Part shown: positions 6,200 through 7,777 of the stretch, piece after piece | Position numbering within the stretch: position 1 is the stretch's first letter | How the letters are laid out: each line of letters begins with the position of its first letter | Assembly: GCA_023480765.1 (NCBI GenBank) | Contig: JAMCWZ010000009.1 | Coordinates: forward strand, 1 to 7,777 | Length of the DNA: 7,777 bases | Direction of reading: 5' to 3' | Source of the DNA: Nitrospirota bacterium | GTDB lineage: Bacteria; Nitrospirota_A; Leptospirillia; Leptospirillales; Leptospirillaceae | The notes under the pieces: model-generated | What the model saw: only the letters and a program-made list of their open reading frames with translations | What the model was told of the DNA's origin: nothing | The model's database searches: none | Program-made: the position numbers and the translations under genes

Positions 6200-7108
6200 T
6201 CAGGGCCGGGGGGTATCATACCCCGGCCGGATGATCGTCTCAAAACGTTCCGGTGGCTGCCCCATCGGACGAAAACCCATTTCCTGGGCCGCCATGTCCA
6301 GATGGATACCGAGAATTTCCTGAATATCCGGGTTAAGGACTTCATTTTCCGAGCGTTGATCCACGATCTTGATGTAGGACTGACACCCTTCACATGCCAG
6401 AAAACCCTGATTTTCCTCCGGATGCTTGTACATGAGATTGACCCTGTCCGGATCATCAAGGCCACAGGCAGGACATCCATCCGATGGACGGGACATCCAG
6501 GAAAAGGAGCAAAAGAAACAGAAGTAGCGGCGCCGTCCTTCGGACAACGCCTGGCCAAGGGCAGGAGATCCCCCGCAGACAGGGCAAAGAGGGAAATCCC
6601 AGTCCAGACTTCCTCCCAGGAGTGTCCGAAGAGTTTCATGCAGACGCTCGAAGGAAATCCGGAGAGTCAGCTTGATCAGGTGCATCAGAAGGGGACCCGG
6701 CACCTCCATTTCCCGGGAGACCTGGTCCAGATAGGCATCATCCCGGGACAGGATCGTCCGGATGAGCCAGGGCTCGCTCCTCCCCGACACGCGAAGATAG
6801 GAGGAGATCCGCTGGGCAAGGACCTCCTTTTCTCCCCCTCCCTGTCGCATCACCGTGAGGATTTTCCGGAACTGGGTGCCTGAACTGGAAAACTCGAGGC
6901 GGGAAAAAGATTCTCGGTCCAGAAGAGCCCTTCCCGCGCGGTGGCGTTCGCGAACCGTCTGGTCACGCAAATCCACGGCAGGCAAAAAATCATCCGGCGT
7001 CGAAGCATGCCAGATTTCCTCAATTTTCTGCTGGAACTGAAAAATCTCCCTTAAATGGGGCCGGGCCCGGATATGGGCAGCCAGTTGCTGCTCTCTGGTG
7101 AGCGCCAT
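6200..7108 (-). CDS. fdhE: FdhE-type formate dehydrogenase maturation protein
   Basis: Cytoplasmic accessory protein needed for active respiratory formate dehydrogenase; known FdhE proteins are rubredoxin-like, bind iron through cysteine pairs and interact with the catalytic subunit. Seen: 302 residues, close to E. coli FdhE (309). The N-terminal half is helical, with AAHIRARPHLREIFQFQQ (10-27) in the typical place. The C-terminal half holds four CxxC pairs: C175/C178 (CPVCGGSP), C197/C200, C212/C215 (CPACG) and C239/C242 (CEGCQSYIKIVDQ), then DMAAQEMGFRP, closely following the family pattern. The start ATG comes immediately after the rel TAG with AGGAAG upstream, so the two genes are cotranscribed. 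No formate dehydrogenase gene is in the window. The first 44 bases recur inverted at the right edge. Confidence 0.88.
   Translation of the reverse strand: MALTREQQLAAHIRARPHLREIFQFQQKIEEIWHASTPDDFLPAVDLRDQTVRERHRAGRALLDRESFSRLEFSSSGTQFRKILTVMRQGGGEKEVLAQRISSYLRVSGRSEPWLIRTILSRDDAYLDQVSREMEVPGPLLMHLIKLTLRISFERLHETLRTLLGGSLDWDFPLCPVCGGSPALGQALSEGRRRYFCFFCSFSWMSRPSDGCPACGLDDPDRVNLMYKHPEENQGFLACEGCQSYIKIVDQRSENEVLNPDIQEILGIHLDMAAQEMGFRPMGQPPERFETIIRPGYDTPRP
6204..6228. repeat. Strong GC-rich hairpin over the 3' end of fdhE
   Basis: GGCCGGGG (6204-6211) and CCCCGGCC (6221-6228) pair perfectly; in another register GGGGTAT-C-ATACCCC (6210-6224) is also a perfect palindrome. It lies within the last codons of fdhE and has no T-run after it on the minus strand, so it is not a plain intrinsic terminator. 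An mRNA-stabilising or expression-lowering role before the small membrane protein gene is possible. Confidence 0.45.
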
Positions 7109-7144
7109 CTACTCTTCCTTTCCGGATTCATGTTTCGAGAATGT
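7065..7144. repeat. 80-bp perfect inverted repeat, inner copy (rel/fdhE junction)
   Basis: These 80 bases are the exact reverse complement of 7698-7777. This copy is the genuine-looking one: it carries the last 11 rel codons plus stop and the first 14 fdhE codons in unbroken genes. The copies are separated by 553 bp. Confidence 0.93.
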
Positions 7145-7696
7145 TGTGGCCTTCTTGATCCTCTGAACCCGAATCACCCCCTTGAATTGCTGTATCTCGT
7201 CCATGATGCTCTGCAAATGCGTCATGTCCCGCACCATCAGGGAGAAGTTGAGAACAGCCATCTTGCGCCTGTCCTGTCGGACTTCGGCGTGGGTGATATT
7301 GACGGCCGACACTCCGGCCAGCATCCCGGGTTTGTCCTCCATCAGGACCCGGAGGTCGACCTCAAATGTGGAACCGGTCTCTGAATCCCACGTCGCGGCG
7401 ATAAATCTTTCTTTCTGCACGGACAAATGATCGAGGTTGGGACAGTCCCGTGAATGAATCATGATTCCCCTCCCCCGTGTGACAAAGCCCACAATTTCCT
7501 CTCCGGGCACAGGGCTGCAGCATCGGGCAATACCCAGCAGGAGATCCTTTCCTCCGCCGCGAACGACAATCGGATAGTCCGACGAAGACACCTCATGGTC
7601 AGAAGAGGGAGAGGGCACGGTGGTATCAAACGGAAGAGGAAACAGTTTGCGCAGAACACTCTGGGGGGTCACTTTTCCAAAACCGATCCGGGAAAA
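7109..7696 (-). CDS. RelA/SpoT-family (p)ppGpp synthetase/hydrolase, C-terminal fragment
   Basis: Bifunctional or monofunctional alarmone enzyme of the stringent response; only the regulatory C-terminus (195 codons) is here. Seen: the end of the linker before the zinc-finger domain (FSRIGFGKVTPQSVLRKLF). The zinc-finger/RIS domain follows, with GIARCCSPVPGEEIVGFVTR and IHSRDCPN (cysteine pair at fragment residues 59-60, Cys85). A C-terminal ACT domain covers about 111-181, with EDKPGMLAGVS and NITHAEVRQD. The ACT segment is about six residues shorter than usual after GML. The synthetase, hydrolase and TGS domains would lie upstream. The reading frame stays open to the window edge, but bases beyond 7697 belong to an inverted copy of the rel/fdhE junction, so the residues encoded there are not rel. 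Whether this is Rel, RelA or SpoT cannot be told from the fragment. Confidence 0.88.
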   Translation of the reverse strand, partial: FSRIGFGKVTPQSVLRKLFPLPFDTTVPSPSSDHEVSSSDYPIVVRGGGKDLLLGIARCCSPVPGEEIVGFVTRGRGIMIHSRDCPNLDHLSVQKERFIAATWDSETGSTFEVDLRVLMEDKPGMLAGVSAVNITHAEVRQDRRKMAVLNFSLMVRDMTHLQSIMDEIQQFKGVIRVQRIKKATTFSKHESGKEE

Positions 7697-7697
7697 G

Positions 7698-7777
7698 ACA
7701 TTCTCGAAACATGAATCCGGAAAGGAAGAGTAGATGGCGCTCACCAGAGAGCAGCAACTGGCTGCCCATATCCGGGC
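7698..7777. repeat. 80-bp perfect inverted repeat, outer copy at window edge
   Basis: Exact reverse complement of 7065-7144, running without mismatch to the last base of the window; the match breaks at 7697 against 7145. On the plus strand it reads the rel tail (TFSKHESGKEE, stop) and then the fdhE start (7734 on). It interrupts the rel frame where upstream rel sequence should be. There are no insertion-sequence ends or target duplications, so a fold-back artefact at a sequence end is the likeliest reading. Confidence 0.93.
7734..7777 (+). pseudogene. Inverted copy of the fdhE 5' end (probably artefactual)
   Basis: The plus strand repeats the first 14 codons of fdhE exactly (MALTREQQLAAHIR), preceded by the rel stop TAG as in the minus-strand original. 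It is cut by the window edge. It is listed so that it is not taken for a second fdhE gene. Confidence 0.6.

Noticed and set aside
7697..7744. N-terminus of the Rel fragment starting at GTG 7744
   Set aside because: These bases are the inverted copy of the rel/fdhE junction; residues before FSRIGFG do not belong to a Rel protein.
7065..7777. Inverted repeat as ends of a transposon or integron-like element
   Set aside because: The repeat contains ordinary gene fragments, encloses only the rel C-terminus, and has no transposase or target duplication.
1..7777. tRNA, rRNA, CRISPR array or riboswitch
   Set aside because: Reading both strands showed no such conserved elements; intergenic gaps are all about 110 bp or less.

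Overview
The window is a compact, moderately GC-rich bacterial region in which every supportable gene lies on the minus strand, so transcription runs right to left. TolC, adaptor and inner-membrane transporter genes mark a Gram-negative (diderm) cell. The tetraheme c-type cytochrome and the FdhE-type protein point to a respiratory lifestyle with c-type cytochromes and formate dehydrogenase. An acidophilic Nitrospirota such as Leptospirillum would fit, but that is only an impression and nothing here proves the taxon.

Right part (about 5863-7777): the C-terminal end of a Rel/SpoT (p)ppGpp enzyme, then fdhE starting at the very next base, then an unrecognised 83-residue single-pass membrane protein, closed by a good intrinsic terminator (5863-5908). 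The last 80 bases of the window (7698-7777) are an exact inverted copy of 7065-7144, the rel 3' end plus the fdhE 5' end. This most likely marks a fold-back or chimeric sequence end, so the upstream part of rel is missing and the formal N-terminus of that reading frame is not real.

Left part (1-5862): an AT-rich promoter/operator region with an 18-bp inverted repeat precedes a tightly packed operon: TetR repressor, tetraheme cytochrome c554-like protein, EmrA-type adaptor, EmrB-type DHA2 transporter, TolC-type outer membrane channel. All four gene junctions overlap, three of them as ATGA, so the five proteins look translationally coupled. After a 108-bp gap comes a second EmrA/HlyD adaptor with a GTG start, cut by the left edge.

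The adaptor, the transporter and the channel would form one envelope-spanning drug/toxicant efflux pump controlled by the TetR protein. The unusual member is the exported tetraheme cytochrome locked between regulator and pump. It suggests that the pump's substrate, or the stress that induces it, is redox-active, though the window does not show which compound.
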